Positions 32,794 through 41,358 of a DNA stretch of 46,886 bases are shown in pieces. The stretch is from Sphingobium sufflavum (lineage in GTDB: Bacteria > Pseudomonadota > Alphaproteobacteria > Sphingomonadales > Sphingomonadaceae), in contig NZ_JAJSSH010000022.1 of assembly GCF_021403115.1 (NCBI RefSeq), positions 1 to 46,886 of the forward strand. The letters are read 5' to 3'. The number at the start of each line of letters is the position of its first letter. Positions within the stretch are counted from its first letter, which is position 1. A program made the translations under genes and the position numbers. The notes beneath the pieces are model-generated. The model had not been told where the DNA came from. It saw nothing but the letters and a program-made list of their open reading frames with translations, and did not search any database.

Positions 32794-33258
32794 TCAGGAC
32801 GGCTGGCCGCTCTCTTCCTCCAGCGCCTCGGACAAGGCGCCGCGGATGGTGCGCAGGCGGTCGAGCAGCGCATCCACGAACAGCGCCTCCGACGATGAGG
32901 CCGCCGCCTCCCCGTCCGCCACGCTGGCCGATGGCACGGCACCGCCGGCAGCCTGCGCCGCCGGCGTATCCGAACCCGACACCGGGACCGGAGCCGCACG
33001 CTCCCCCGCCCCGCCAGACCCGCGACCGGACAGCGCCTTGGCCGCGCCCTTGATCGTAAAGCCCTCGACGTTCAGCAGGCGGTGGATGCGCTCCGCCACG
33101 GCCACGTCCTGCGGCCGGTAATAGCGCCGGTTTCCCGCCCGTTGCAGCGGACGCAACTGGGGGAAGCGCGACTCCCAGTAACGCAATATATGTTGGGCAA
33201 CACCCAGTTGCTGGGCCAGCTCCCCGATCGTGAGAAAGGCTCCGTCGGCTTTTTCCAT
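32794..33258 (-). CDS. MerR-family transcriptional regulator
   Basis: A 154-residue protein with an N-terminal winged helix-turn-helix (FLTIGELAQQLGVAQHILRYWE, about 9-30, then RNRRYYRPQDVA-like wing). The middle is a disordered Ala/Gly/Ser/Pro segment, followed by a C-terminal helix. It lacks the Cys ligands of metal-sensing MerR members. In alphaproteobacteria this gene regularly follows ihfA in the rpmF-plsX-fabH-ihfA block, and its signal is unknown. The gap to ihfA is 54 bases, so cotranscription is likely. Confidence 0.87.
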   Translation of the reverse strand: MEKADGAFLTIGELAQQLGVAQHILRYWESRFPQLRPLQRAGNRRYYRPQDVAVAERIHRLLNVEGFTIKGAAKALSGRGSGGAGERAAPVPVSGSDTPAAQAAGGAVPSASVADGEAAASSSEALFVDALLDRLRTIRGALSEALEEESGQPS

Positions 33259-33312
33259 GGATCGACTGTAGCCATGCTGACCGGCGGGTCAATGCAGGCC
33301 GTCGCCGGGCCG

Positions 33313-33609
33313 TTACGCCCGTGCGATACGATCCCGCACGGCCTGGCACGGACGGAAGGTCAGCACCCGGCGCGGCGCGATGGGCACCTCTATACCGGTC
33401 TTGGGATTGCGGCCGATCCGTTCGCGCTTGTCGCGCAGGCTGAACGTGCCAAAGCCGGAAATCTTAACATGCTCGCCCGTTTCCAGCGCCGAACTGATAT
33501 GATCGAGAAGCGATTCGACCACCCCGGCCGATTCAGACTTCGACAGCCCGATTTGACGATTCAACATCTCCGCAAGATCTGCGCGAGTCAGCGTATTGTC
33601 ACCCGACAT
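33313..33609 (-). CDS. ihfA: Integration host factor subunit alpha
   Basis: The 98-residue HU/IHF-fold protein starts MSGDNTLTRADLAEML and contains the DNA-bending arm region GFGTFSLRDKRERIGRNPKTG followed by the conserved prolyl tip. IHF-alpha pairs with IHF-beta, encoded elsewhere, and bends DNA at promoters and recombination sites. Two adjacent ATG codons (33612, 33609) lie just after GGGGG; the second is used for spacing. Confidence 0.93.
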   Translation of the reverse strand: MSGDNTLTRADLAEMLNRQIGLSKSESAGVVESLLDHISSALETGEHVKISGFGTFSLRDKRERIGRNPKTGIEVPIAPRRVLTFRPCQAVRDRIARA

Positions 33610-33742
33610 CATGCCCCCACCAATAACGAACGTCACCCACCCGTCCCCTATCTGCGGCGTTTTTCACGATTTGGCAATGTTGATTAAGTAAGTGCTAACC
33701 CTGTCCAATAACAGGACAAATTGAGATTTTACAATTGCCGTG

Positions 33743-34714
33743 TCAATAGCGCAGGACGGATGCGCCCCAGGTAAAGCCACCACCCATCGCTTCCAGCACG
33801 ACCAGATCGCCCCGCACGATTCGACCGTCGCGAATCGCGGTGTCCAGCGCCAGCGGCACCGATGCGGCGGATGTGTTGGCATGCTGGTCCACGGTCATCA
33901 CCACCCGCTCCCGCTCCAGGCCCAGCTTGCGGGCGGTGGCGTCCAGGATGCGGGCGTTGGCCTGATGCGGCACGACCCAGTCGACATCGGCGGTGGAGAG
34001 CGACGCCGCCTCCAGCACTTCGCGCAGCACCGACGACAGGTTGACGACGGCGTGGCGGAACACTTCCTGCCCGCGCATCCGCAGCTTGCCGACCGTGCCG
34101 GTGGTGGACGGGCCACCATCGACATAGAGAAGTTCGTTATGGCGGCCATCGGCATGCAGGCGATTGGCGAGGATACCCGCGCCATTGGCCTCGTCCACCT
34201 CCTGTCGCTCCAGCACGATCGCGCCCGCGCCGTCGCCGAACAGGACGCAGGTCGTGCGGTCCTCCCAGTCGAGGATGCGGCTGAACGTCTCCGCCCCGAT
34301 CACCAGCGCCCGCCGCGCCGCGCCACCGCGCAGCATGTTGTCGGCCACGGTGACGGCGTAGAGGAAGCCGGAACAGACCGCCGCGACGTCGAACGCCACA
34401 CAGTCGTTGATGCCCAGATTCGCCTGAACCTTGGTCGCGGATGCGGGGAAAGTCTGGTCCGGCGTCGCCGTCGCCAGCACGATCAGGTCGATATCGCCCG
34501 GCTCCAGACCCGCCGCGGCCAGCGCGTTGCGCGCGGCGGCGGTGGCGAGGCTGGACGTCGTCTCGTCATCGCCCGCGACATGGCGCGCGCGGATGCCGGT
34601 ACGCTCGACGATCCACTCGTCGCTGGTATCGACGGTTTCGGCCAGTTCCGCATTGGTCACGCGGCGCACGGGCAGGGCCGATCCGGTCCCCAGCAATACA
34701 GACCTGATGGTCAT
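33743..34714 (-). CDS. fabH: Beta-ketoacyl-ACP synthase III
   Basis: The 323-residue thiolase-fold enzyme condenses acetyl-CoA with malonyl-ACP to begin fatty acid synthesis. The catalytic triad is Cys114 (VAAVCSGFLYAV), His in VPHQANARI and Asn in VDQHANTSAASVP. Length and motifs match FabH. The ATG overlaps the plsX stop by four bases (ATGA), so the two are translated together. Confidence 0.96.
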   Translation of the reverse strand: MTIRSVLLGTGSALPVRRVTNAELAETVDTSDEWIVERTGIRARHVAGDDETTSSLATAAARNALAAAGLEPGDIDLIVLATATPDQTFPASATKVQANLGINDCVAFDVAAVCSGFLYAVTVADNMLRGGAARRALVIGAETFSRILDWEDRTTCVLFGDGAGAIVLERQEVDEANGAGILANRLHADGRHNELLYVDGGPSTTGTVGKLRMRGQEVFRHAVVNLSSVLREVLEAASLSTADVDWVVPHQANARILDATARKLGLERERVVMTVDQHANTSAASVPLALDTAIRDGRIVRGDLVVLEAMGGGFTWGASVLRY

Positions 34715-35823
34715 TGACCCGCCACGCTTCCGGTCACATTTCCCCCTGCGCTTCCCGCGCCATTCCCCGTTACGCCCCCCGCCACGCCTGCCGCCGCCGG
34801 AGCGTCCGCAATGCGGGCCAGGCTCTCGGCGATCTGCCGCGTCACATCATCCTCGGCCAGGCGCGCCGCCACATGGATGGCGTTGGCGACACCCTTGTCG
34901 TCCGCACTGCCATGGCTCTTCACCACGATGCCGTTCAGGCCCAGGAAGACCGCGCCATTATGATTATTGGGGTCGAGATGGACCTTGAGGATATGCAGCG
35001 CGGGCTTGGACAGCAGGAAGCCCGCCTTGGAGCGGATCGAGCTGGTGAACGCCCGGCGCAGCACTTCCGACACCATGCGTGCCGTGCCCTCGACGGTCTT
35101 GAGCGCCACATTGCCGGTGAAGCCGTCGGACACCACCACATCGGTGCCGCCCGCGAAAATCTTGTCCGACTCGATAAAGCCGGTGAAGGTGAACGGCAGG
35201 TTCGGGCTGGCGCGCAGCAGCGCCGCCGCCTCGCGAATCTCGTCGCGGCCTTTCAATTCCTCCGTGCCGATGTTCAGCAGGCTGACGCGCGGCGCGGGCA
35301 GGTCCATCATGATGTGGGAATAGGCCGCACCCATGATCGAGAATTGCACCAGATTGCGCGCATCGCATTCGGTGTTCGCGCCCAGATCCAGCATGACCAT
35401 GTCATTGTCGCCCAACGTGGGCAGCAACGCGGCCAGCGCGGGCCGGTCGATGCCGGGCATGGTGCGCAGGGCCAGCTTGGCCATGGCCATCAGCGCCCCG
35501 GTATTGCCGGCGGAGACGGCCGCGCTGGCGCGCCCCGTCTTCACGGCGTCGACGGCCAGCGCCATCGAACTGCCACGTCCCGTACGCAGTGCCTGGCTGG
35601 GCTTTTCAGTCCCCGCCACCACCACGGTCGTATGCTGGACTTCGGACGCGGCCTTCAGGGCGGGACGCTCTGCGAGCGCCGCCCCGATGACCTCTTCATC
35701 GCCGATCAGCAGGAAACGAAGGTCGGCATGACGTTCGAGCGCAAGGGCAGCGCCCGCGATCATCACGCGGACTCCCTCGTCACCGCCCATCGCGTCGATT
35801 GCGATCCGCGGTTGTTGCGTCAC
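34711..35823 (-). CDS. plsX: Phosphate acyltransferase
   Basis: The 370-residue protein converts acyl-ACP to acyl phosphate, the first step of the PlsX/PlsY route to phosphatidic acid. Family blocks are IAIDAMGGDEGVRVMI at the N-terminus, GNTGALMAMAKL and SDGFTGNVALKT. A GTG codon at 35823 is the likely start. The last 25 residues are a Gly/Val/Thr-rich tail. It follows rpmF by 27 bases. Confidence 0.95.
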   Translation of the reverse strand: MTQQPRIAIDAMGGDEGVRVMIAGAALALERHADLRFLLIGDEEVIGAALAERPALKAASEVQHTTVVVAGTEKPSQALRTGRGSSMALAVDAVKTGRASAAVSAGNTGALMAMAKLALRTMPGIDRPALAALLPTLGDNDMVMLDLGANTECDARNLVQFSIMGAAYSHIMMDLPAPRVSLLNIGTEELKGRDEIREAAALLRASPNLPFTFTGFIESDKIFAGGTDVVVSDGFTGNVALKTVEGTARMVSEVLRRAFTSSIRSKAGFLLSKPALHILKVHLDPNNHNGAVFLGLNGIVVKSHGSADDKGVANAIHVAARLAEDDVTRQIAESLARIADAPAAAGVAGGVTGNGAGSAGGNVTGSVAGQ

Positions 35824-35850
35824 CCCTGTCTAATCCCGCCGTGTCGGACG

Positions 35851-36030
35851 TCAGGCGCCGACAGCGATGATTTCCCGGCCGTTGTAATGACCGCAGGACG
35901 AGCAGAGATTGTGGGGAATCTTGAGCTCGCCACAGTTGGAGCACTCCTGGAATGCCTCGACGCGCAGCGAGTCATGGCTGCGGCGCATGCCGCGCTTGGA
36001 CGGCGAAGTCTTTCTTTTGGGGACAGCCAT
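35851..36030 (-). CDS. rpmF: 50S ribosomal protein L32
   Basis: A 59-codon frame beginning MAVPKRKTSPSKRGMRRSHD, the standard L32 start. The zinc ribbon is intact: ECSNCGELK and NLCSSCGHYN give two CxxC pairs. It sits first in the rpmF-plsX-fabH block, the usual arrangement coupling ribosome and lipid synthesis. It is too short for many ORF finders. Confidence 0.96.
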   Translation of the reverse strand: MAVPKRKTSPSKRGMRRSHDSLRVEAFQECSNCGELKIPHNLCSSCGHYNGREIIAVGA

Positions 36031-36240
36031 GGCGGCACCTGTTCCATTCGTTATGCATCAAAAGCGGATCGCGACCCGGACGACCTGTTGCAGGCTGGCG
36101 ACCCATAACGGTCGCAGCCGGGGAGGCCCGGATTTCGCGAGAGAGTGCGCCTATAGCGTTTTTTGTGCCCGACGCAACCGATTCATTGGCAGGCGCCGCG
36201 CACTTTCCGCCCCGCGCCGTTCCCCGTCCCGTCGCTCGCC

Positions 36241-36915
36241 CTATCGCCCCACCACCGAATCGGCGACATAGGGATTGGTCGCCCGTTCATGGGCAAAGCT
36301 GCTCATCTCGCCATGGCCGGGCACGAACATCGTTTCCCCGCCCAGCGGCCACAGCTTGGTGGTGATCGCCTCGATCAGGTCGGCATGGTTGCCCTGCGGG
36401 AAATCGGTGCGGCCGATCGACCCCTTGAACAGGACGTCGCCGACCGTCGCCAGTTTCGACGGCGCATGATGGAAAACGACATGGCCGGGCGTGTGGCCGG
36501 GGCAATGATAGACGTCGAGGACCAGATTGCCGACCGTCACCGTGTCGCCATCGACCAGCCAGCGGTCCGGTTCGAACACCTGCCCCTCTATCCCGTAATT
36601 CCTGCCATCGTCTTCGAGTCGCGCGATCCAGAAACGGTCGGCCTCATGCGGCCCCTCGATCGGCACGCCCAGCTCCCTGGCCAATATGCCGGTGCCGCCG
36701 CAATGGTCGATATGGCCGTGCGTCACCAGCAGCTTCTCGATGGTGACGCCCAGCTTCTTCGCCGCCGCCTTCAGCCGGTCCAGATCGCCGCCCGCATCGA
36801 CAAAGGCGCCGCGCATCGTCTCCGTACACCACAGCAGCGAGCAATTCTGCTGCATCATCGTGACGGGGAGGATGCCCAGGCGCATCGGGGGTTCGGTGGC
36901 AATATCGTCGCTCAT
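36241..36915 (-). CDS. Metallo-beta-lactamase-fold hydrolase (glyoxalase II-like)
   Basis: The 224-residue protein carries the metal-binding motif THGHIDHCGG (about residues 65-74), a later His in HCPGHTPGHVVF, the bridging Asp in TVGDVLFKG and the final His in VPGHGEMSS. The set matches small glyoxalase II-like hydrolases of proteobacteria. The exact thioester substrate cannot be told. ATG 36915 fits the family length; earlier ATGs in frame would lengthen it by nine residues. It lies downstream of rpmF on the same strand with a 210-base gap that contains no other gene. Confidence 0.85.
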   Translation of the reverse strand: MSDDIATEPPMRLGILPVTMMQQNCSLLWCTETMRGAFVDAGGDLDRLKAAAKKLGVTIEKLLVTHGHIDHCGGTGILARELGVPIEGPHEADRFWIARLEDDGRNYGIEGQVFEPDRWLVDGDTVTVGNLVLDVYHCPGHTPGHVVFHHAPSKLATVGDVLFKGSIGRTDFPQGNHADLIEAITTKLWPLGGETMFVPGHGEMSSFAHERATNPYVADSVVGR

Positions 36916-37120
36916 GCCGCCCATGTGGCGTGGCACGGGCACGGGCGCAAGCCATGGCTGTCGCCTGACCCGGAACGGCGCGGTCGCAGCGCAAACCCCA
37001 GACTGTATCGCCCTTCAGAAAATGACGGGCCAGGCATGACGGTTTGTCGAGAGGCTTGAACCGGGTCACCTGCCGCGGTGCAGCCATGCGCGGGCCGGCA
37101 GGACCGAAGGCGACACCGCC

Positions 37121-37489
37121 TCAGAAGCCGTGCATCCGCCGCGACCATTGCCAGGCGATGACCACCCCCTTGGTCGGCTGGAGCATGGCCAGCGACAGGA
37201 GCAGCGCGGTCGTGGGCCACAGGATCATCTGCGCGACCAGCGACAGGTCCAGCGCCGCATTGGCGGAGATGATGAACGGCACCAGCAGGTGGCCGACGAT
37301 GAAGATGACCAGATAGGCGGGCAGATCGTCCGCCTGCTGGTGCGACCAGTCCTGCGCGCAGGCGGCGCAGCGGTCCACGGGCTTAAGATATTTGCGGAAC
37401 AGCGGCGCACCGCCACAGGCCGGGCAACGGCCCGCCAGAGCATGGGGCAAGGCAGCCATGATGGGGCGGTCTTCGGGAAGGGAAGCCAT
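37121..37489 (-). CDS. DUF983 membrane protein, second copy
   Basis: The 122-residue protein repeats the design of the oxidase-cluster DUF983 protein: a zinc-ribbon-like pair CPACGGAPLF ... CAACAQDW, then two membrane helices (LPAYLVIFIVGHLLVPFII and QMILWPTTALLLSLAMLQP). It lacks the long Pro/Ala N-terminus of the other copy. Its neighbours are a hydrolase and a sirtuin, with no oxidase genes, so it may have a separate role. Confidence 0.8.
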   Translation of the reverse strand: MASLPEDRPIMAALPHALAGRCPACGGAPLFRKYLKPVDRCAACAQDWSHQQADDLPAYLVIFIVGHLLVPFIISANAALDLSLVAQMILWPTTALLLSLAMLQPTKGVVIAWQWSRRMHGF

Positions 37490-37670
37490 GGCGGTCCCTT
37501 ACCCGCCTTTGCCCGCCGGCGCGAGTCCCGCGCAGGAGGGCAAATTGTCCCAGCCCTTTGCCCGCCCCTCCACCCCGCGCGCCCGGCTCCCTTCGGAGCA
37601 GCCCCGCGATCATGACGCGCAGAGAGTGCCGGGAGGGGCCGCGACACGACAGGCATGGACCCAAGGCGCC

Positions 37671-38402
37671 CTATCCGCCCAGCAATTGCGCCACGAACGC
37701 CGGCACCAGTTCGCTCGCCGCGCCCATGCGCGATTCATGGAACAGGAAACTGCCCGCCGACGGATCAAGGTTCAACTCGACGGTATGCGCGCCATGGTGC
37801 CGCGCCGTCCGCACGAAGCCCGCCGCCGGATAGACCGCCCCGGACGTGCCGATGGAGACGAACAGGTCCACATCCGCCAGCGCCCGCTCGATCCGGTCCA
37901 TCTCATAGGGAATTTCGCCGAAGAACACGATGTCGGGGCGCAGCGCGGGCGCGGCGCAGGCGGGGCAGATACGCCCCGTCGGCAAGGATTCGGCCCATGG
38001 CCGCCGCTCCCCACACCGCGCGCACAGCGCACTCTGCAACGCGCCATGCATATGGAGCACCCGTCCCGCGCCGTCTCCCGCGTCCGTCGCCGCCCCGGCC
38101 CCGGCCCGCTCATGCAGGTCATCGACATTCTGGGTGACGATCAGCAGTTCGCCCCGCCATTCCGCATCCAGCCGCGCCAGCGCCTCATGCGCCGCATTGG
38201 GCCGCACCTCCGCCAACCGGGCGCGCCGCTCGTCATAGAAACGGTGGACGAGGGCCGCATCGCGGGCGAGGGCTTCGGGCGTGCACACATCCTCGACCCG
38301 GTGCCCCTCCCACAAGCCATCCGGCCCGCGAAAGGTCGCAAGGCCCGATTCGGCGGAGACGCCCGCGCCGGTCAGGATGACAATGTTCTGAAACTCTGGC
38401 AT
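37671..38402 (-). CDS. cobB: NAD-dependent protein deacylase, sirtuin class III
   Basis: The 243-residue sirtuin has the NAD-binding ILTGAGVSAESGLATFRG, the catalytic His119 in LHMHGAL and a zinc site from Cys127, Cys130, Cys146 and Cys149. The acyl pocket shows Tyr56 and Arg59 (FYDERRARL), the pair that favours succinyl/malonyl lysine removal in SIRT5 and CobB, so desuccinylase activity is inferred. ATG 38402 starts next to the Rossmann fold. It is divergent from dapB by 45 bases. Confidence 0.92.
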   Translation of the reverse strand: MPEFQNIVILTGAGVSAESGLATFRGPDGLWEGHRVEDVCTPEALARDAALVHRFYDERRARLAEVRPNAAHEALARLDAEWRGELLIVTQNVDDLHERAGAGAATDAGDGAGRVLHMHGALQSALCARCGERRPWAESLPTGRICPACAAPALRPDIVFFGEIPYEMDRIERALADVDLFVSIGTSGAVYPAAGFVRTARHHGAHTVELNLDPSAGSFLFHESRMGAASELVPAFVAQLLGG

Positions 38403-38447
38403 CGGCACACCCAAGCAAAGCGATGATGGTAAGGCAAGGCACAACGC

Positions 38448-39227
38448 ATGGGCGACGGTAACAAGGCGGGCATCGGCATTTTCGGTGCGGCAGGGCGCAT
38501 GGGGCGGGTGATCGCGGACGAGATCGCCGCGCGCGGCCTGACGCTGGTGGGCGGTACGGACCGGGCCGGATCGGGCACGCTGTCCGACGGGCGCGCCATC
38601 GGCACGGACGCGGCGGCGCTGGCAGCGGGCAGCGACGTGCTGATCGACTTCTCCTCACCCGCCGCGCTGGCCGCCAATCTCGACGCCTGTATCGCGGCGG
38701 GCAAGGCCGTGCTGATCGGCACGACCGGGCTGGAGGCGGAGCATCATGCGCTGATCGACGCCGCCGCCACGAAAATCGCCGTGCTCCAGACCGGCAACAC
38801 CTCGCTGGGCGTCAATCTGATCGCGGCGCTGGTGCGTGACGCGGCCAGCCGCCTCGGTCCCGACTGGGACATCGAGATTGTCGAGATGCACCACCGGCAC
38901 AAGGTCGATGCGCCGTCGGGCACCGCCCTCCTCCTGGGCGAAGCGGCGGCGGCGGGGCGCAACATCCGGCTTGCCGATCATCGGGAAAGTGGCCGCGACG
39001 GCGTGACCGGCGCGCGGGCGGCGGGCGCGATCGGCTTTGCGGCGCTGCGCGGCGGCTCCGTCGCGGGCGATCATCAGGTGATCTTCGCCACCGATCAGGA
39101 GCGGATCGAGATCGGCCACCGTGCGGAGAATCGCACCATCTTCGCGCGCGGCGCGGTGACGGGCGCGCTCTGGCTCGCGGGGCAAAGGCCCGGCCGTTAC
39201 ACCATGCCCGACGTCCTCGGCCTCTGA
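38448..39227 (+). CDS. dapB: 4-hydroxy-tetrahydrodipicolinate reductase
   Basis: The 259-residue enzyme reduces the cyclic precursor on the route to lysine and diaminopimelate, using NAD(P)H. IGIFGAAGRMGRVI is the nucleotide-binding loop, EIVEMHHRHKVDAPSGTAL the substrate-binding motif with catalytic His/Lys, and the C-terminus ends YTMPDVLGL as in the family. It lies five bases before nth. Confidence 0.95.
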   Translation: MGDGNKAGIGIFGAAGRMGRVIADEIAARGLTLVGGTDRAGSGTLSDGRAIGTDAAALAAGSDVLIDFSSPAALAANLDACIAAGKAVLIGTTGLEAEHHALIDAAATKIAVLQTGNTSLGVNLIAALVRDAASRLGPDWDIEIVEMHHRHKVDAPSGTALLLGEAAAAGRNIRLADHRESGRDGVTGARAAGAIGFAALRGGSVAGDHQVIFATDQERIEIGHRAENRTIFARGAVTGALWLAGQRPGRYTMPDVLGL

Positions 39228-39232
39228 TCGCC

Positions 39233-39886
39233 ATGGCGTCGCGCCTGATGTCGCAGGGGGCGGTGTTCGAATTCTTCCGCCGCCTGGCGGAGGCGAACCC
39301 GGCCCCCGAAACCGAACTCGACTATGGCAATGACTATCAGTTGCTGGTCGCGGTCGTGCTGTCGGCGCAGGCGACGGACAAGGGCGTGAACAAGGCGACC
39401 AAGGCCCTGTTCGAGGAGGTGAAGACCCCGGCGCAGATGGTGGCGCTGGGCGAGGACGGGTTGAAACACCACATCAAGACCATCGGCCTGTTCAACGGCA
39501 AGGCGAAGAACGTCATCGCCCTGTCGGAGATATTGGTGCGCGATTTCGGGGGCGAGGTGCCGCAGGATCGCGACACGCTGACCGAACTGCCCGGCGTAGG
39601 GCGCAAGACCGCCAATGTGGTGATGAACACCGCCTTCGGCGCGGAGACGTTCGCGGTCGACACCCATATCTTTCGCCTCGGCAACCGCACCGGCATCGCG
39701 CCGGGCAAGACGGTGCTGGCGGTGGAGAAGCAGCTCGAAAAGCGCATACCCGCGCCCTTTCGCCGCGATTCCCACCACTGGATGATCCTGCACGGCCGCT
39801 ATGTCTGCAAGGCACGGCGACCGGAATGTTGGCGCTGCGCGGTCGTGGACCTATGCCAGTATAAGGACAAACAACGGGCGGCGTAA
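39233..39886 (+). CDS. nth: Endonuclease III
   Basis: The 217-residue enzyme removes oxidised pyrimidines and nicks the abasic site. The helix-hairpin-helix carries the catalytic Lys (LPGVGRKTANVV), the catalytic Asp is in FAVDTHIFRL, and the C-terminal [4Fe-4S] cluster motif C-x6-C-x2-C-x5-C is complete (YVCKARRPECWRCAVVDLC). It starts five bases after dapB; ATG 39245 is an alternative start. Confidence 0.95.
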   Translation: MASRLMSQGAVFEFFRRLAEANPAPETELDYGNDYQLLVAVVLSAQATDKGVNKATKALFEEVKTPAQMVALGEDGLKHHIKTIGLFNGKAKNVIALSEILVRDFGGEVPQDRDTLTELPGVGRKTANVVMNTAFGAETFAVDTHIFRLGNRTGIAPGKTVLAVEKQLEKRIPAPFRRDSHHWMILHGRYVCKARRPECWRCAVVDLCQYKDKQRAA

Positions 39887-39970
39887 TAACCATATAGGTT
39901 CTTTTACCTGTCCTACAGACCCGGATTTCTGGTTCAGCCTTGCCGATTCACGACATCGGAAAGGTCGATC

Positions 39971-40468
39971 ATGGCTGAACATTCCCCGGCACCCGCTCCG
40001 GCGCCTGCTCTATTATCGGCATTGACTGGGCCATCGCCCATCCCTGCGGCTGGCCCCGAACCCACTCCAGCGCCCACGCCAGCCGCCACATCCACCCGGA
40101 CGCCCTTCGTCGCGTCCGCTTCCGCTCCTCCTGCCACCCCGCCATCCGCTCCCTTCCCCGACAGTCCCACCGTCACCGCCCCGCCTGCGCCAAAACCCCT
40201 GTCGCCCGCTCGCCCGCCGCGCGCGCGGCTGATCCCCGGCTGGACCTCCGCATGGCGGCTATGGTCGGTGCGCCTCTCCACGCTGGGCGCGGGATTGATG
40301 GCGGCATGGTCCTCCCTGCCCGCCGACCTGCGCGGGGCCTTGCCCTATGCGGACCGGGTCGCGGCGGCCCTCTTCCTCGCAGTCACCGCCGCACGGCTGG
40401 TCGCGCAGGAGGATGGCGCACGGCGGCATCGCGAACCGGCCGCCGCCGAGCGGGAGGATCGCGCATGA
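39971..40468 (+). CDS. Putative holin-like membrane protein with Pro/Ala-rich N-terminus
   Basis: A 165-residue protein. The first 85 residues are a low-complexity Pro/Ala/Thr tract, rare for a cytosolic protein. The C-terminal part has two likely membrane segments (LSTLGAGLMAAWSSLP and RVAAALFLAVTAARLVAQ) separated by ADLRGALPYAD. This two-helix hairpin is like the holin-type proteins of alphaproteobacterial phage lysis modules. Its stop overlaps the endolysin start by four bases, so the two are coupled. Holin function is inference from topology and context. Confidence 0.6.
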   Translation: MAEHSPAPAPAPALLSALTGPSPIPAAGPEPTPAPTPAATSTRTPFVASASAPPATPPSAPFPDSPTVTAPPAPKPLSPARPPRARLIPGWTSAWRLWSVRLSTLGAGLMAAWSSLPADLRGALPYADRVAAALFLAVTAARLVAQEDGARRHREPAAAEREDRA

Positions 40469-40953
40469 AGGCCCCCTCCCCCACCGGCGTCGCGGCGGGC
40501 GGCGCCCTCCTCGTCGCCGCGCTCAGCCTCGCGACGCCGCAGATCATGCGGTGGGAGGGCAAGCGCAACACCCCCTATCGCGACATGGTGGGCGTGCTGA
40601 CCGTCTGCCATGGCGAGACGCAGGCGGTGATGCGCCGCTACAGCGACGCCGAATGCGCGGCGATGCTGCACCGCCGGGCGGAGGCGGACTATGCCCGGCC
40701 CATCCTCGCCTGCGTGCCAGGGCTGGGCGCGCGGCCCCGGCCCTTCGCCGCCGCCATATCGCTGGCCTATAACATCGGGACCGCCGCCTTTTGCCGGTCC
40801 ACCACCGCCCGCCGGTTCCGCGCGGGCGACTGGGCGGGCGGGTGCGAGGCGATGCTGGCGTGGAACCGGGCCGGGGGCCGGGCCGTCACCGGACTGGCCC
40901 GGCGTCGCGCGGCGGAACGGGCCTTGTGCCTCAGCGCGGAACCGGCGGGCTGA
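40465..40953 (+). CDS. Phage-type lysozyme (GH24 endolysin) with signal-anchor
   Basis: A 162-residue muramidase. The catalytic triad is exactly spaced: Glu31-x8-Asp40-x5-Thr46 in RWEGKRNTPYRDMVGVLTVCHG. An N-terminal hydrophobic segment (GVAAGGALLVAALSLATPQI) with small residues looks like a SAR (signal-anchor-release) domain, which exports endolysins without a holin pore. AYNIGTAAF is a further GH24 block. No other phage genes flank the pair. Confidence 0.82.
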   Translation: MKAPSPTGVAAGGALLVAALSLATPQIMRWEGKRNTPYRDMVGVLTVCHGETQAVMRRYSDAECAAMLHRRAEADYARPILACVPGLGARPRPFAAAISLAYNIGTAAFCRSTTARRFRAGDWAGGCEAMLAWNRAGGRAVTGLARRRAAERALCLSAEPAG

Positions 40954-40970
40954 CCGGGACCGACGGATCG

Positions 40971-41001
40971 GGGACGCGGTCCGGGCTATCGGCCGCGTCC
41001 C
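40971..41001. terminator. Hairpin after the endolysin gene
   Basis: GGGACGCGG (40971-40979) pairs with CCGCGTCCC (40993-41001), nine pairs. It is followed by AACTACAGCTTTT, an incomplete T-tract. Confidence 0.6.
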
Positions 41002-41091
41002 GAACTACAGCTTTTACGAAATTTTCAACTTGGCGCGGCATAGGAAGGGCCATGCGCGATGCCACCCGCATCGCGCAGGAGGACTGTCCCG

Positions 41092-41358
41092 ATGCCCAGA
41101 CGCTCGATCAAGCCCACGCCCCTGGATGACCAGCAGGCCACGACCGACGACACGCGCCATTATTTCGATTCGGCGCATGGCGATGTCGCGGCGCTGCACG
41201 CCCGGATCGAACGGGGCTTTGCCGATTACAGCCTGGGCGCATCGCCCCATTCGCCGGTCGCCGACCGATTCGAACAGGTGATCCAACAAATCTCTCGCAG
41301 TGCCGGGATCGTTTCTCTCGCAGCTGCGTTAACCGGAATCGCCTATTATCTCCTCTGA
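41092..41358 (+). CDS. Small tail-anchored protein, unknown
   Basis: An 88-residue protein with a perfect AGGAGG ribosome site nine bases before ATG 41092. The N-terminal part is polar and charged; the C-terminal 20 residues (IVSLAAALTGIAYYLL) form one membrane helix, suggesting a tail-anchored inner-membrane protein. No family is recognised. It lies 91 bases after the endolysin hairpin and might belong to the lysis locus, or be an independent gene. Confidence 0.6.
   Translation: MPRRSIKPTPLDDQQATTDDTRHYFDSAHGDVAALHARIERGFADYSLGASPHSPVADRFEQVIQQISRSAGIVSLAAALTGIAYYLL

Noticed and set aside
39971..41358. Intact prophage
   Set aside because: Only a holin-like and an endolysin gene are present; dapB-nth on one side and a sugar transferase on the other are ordinary chromosomal genes.
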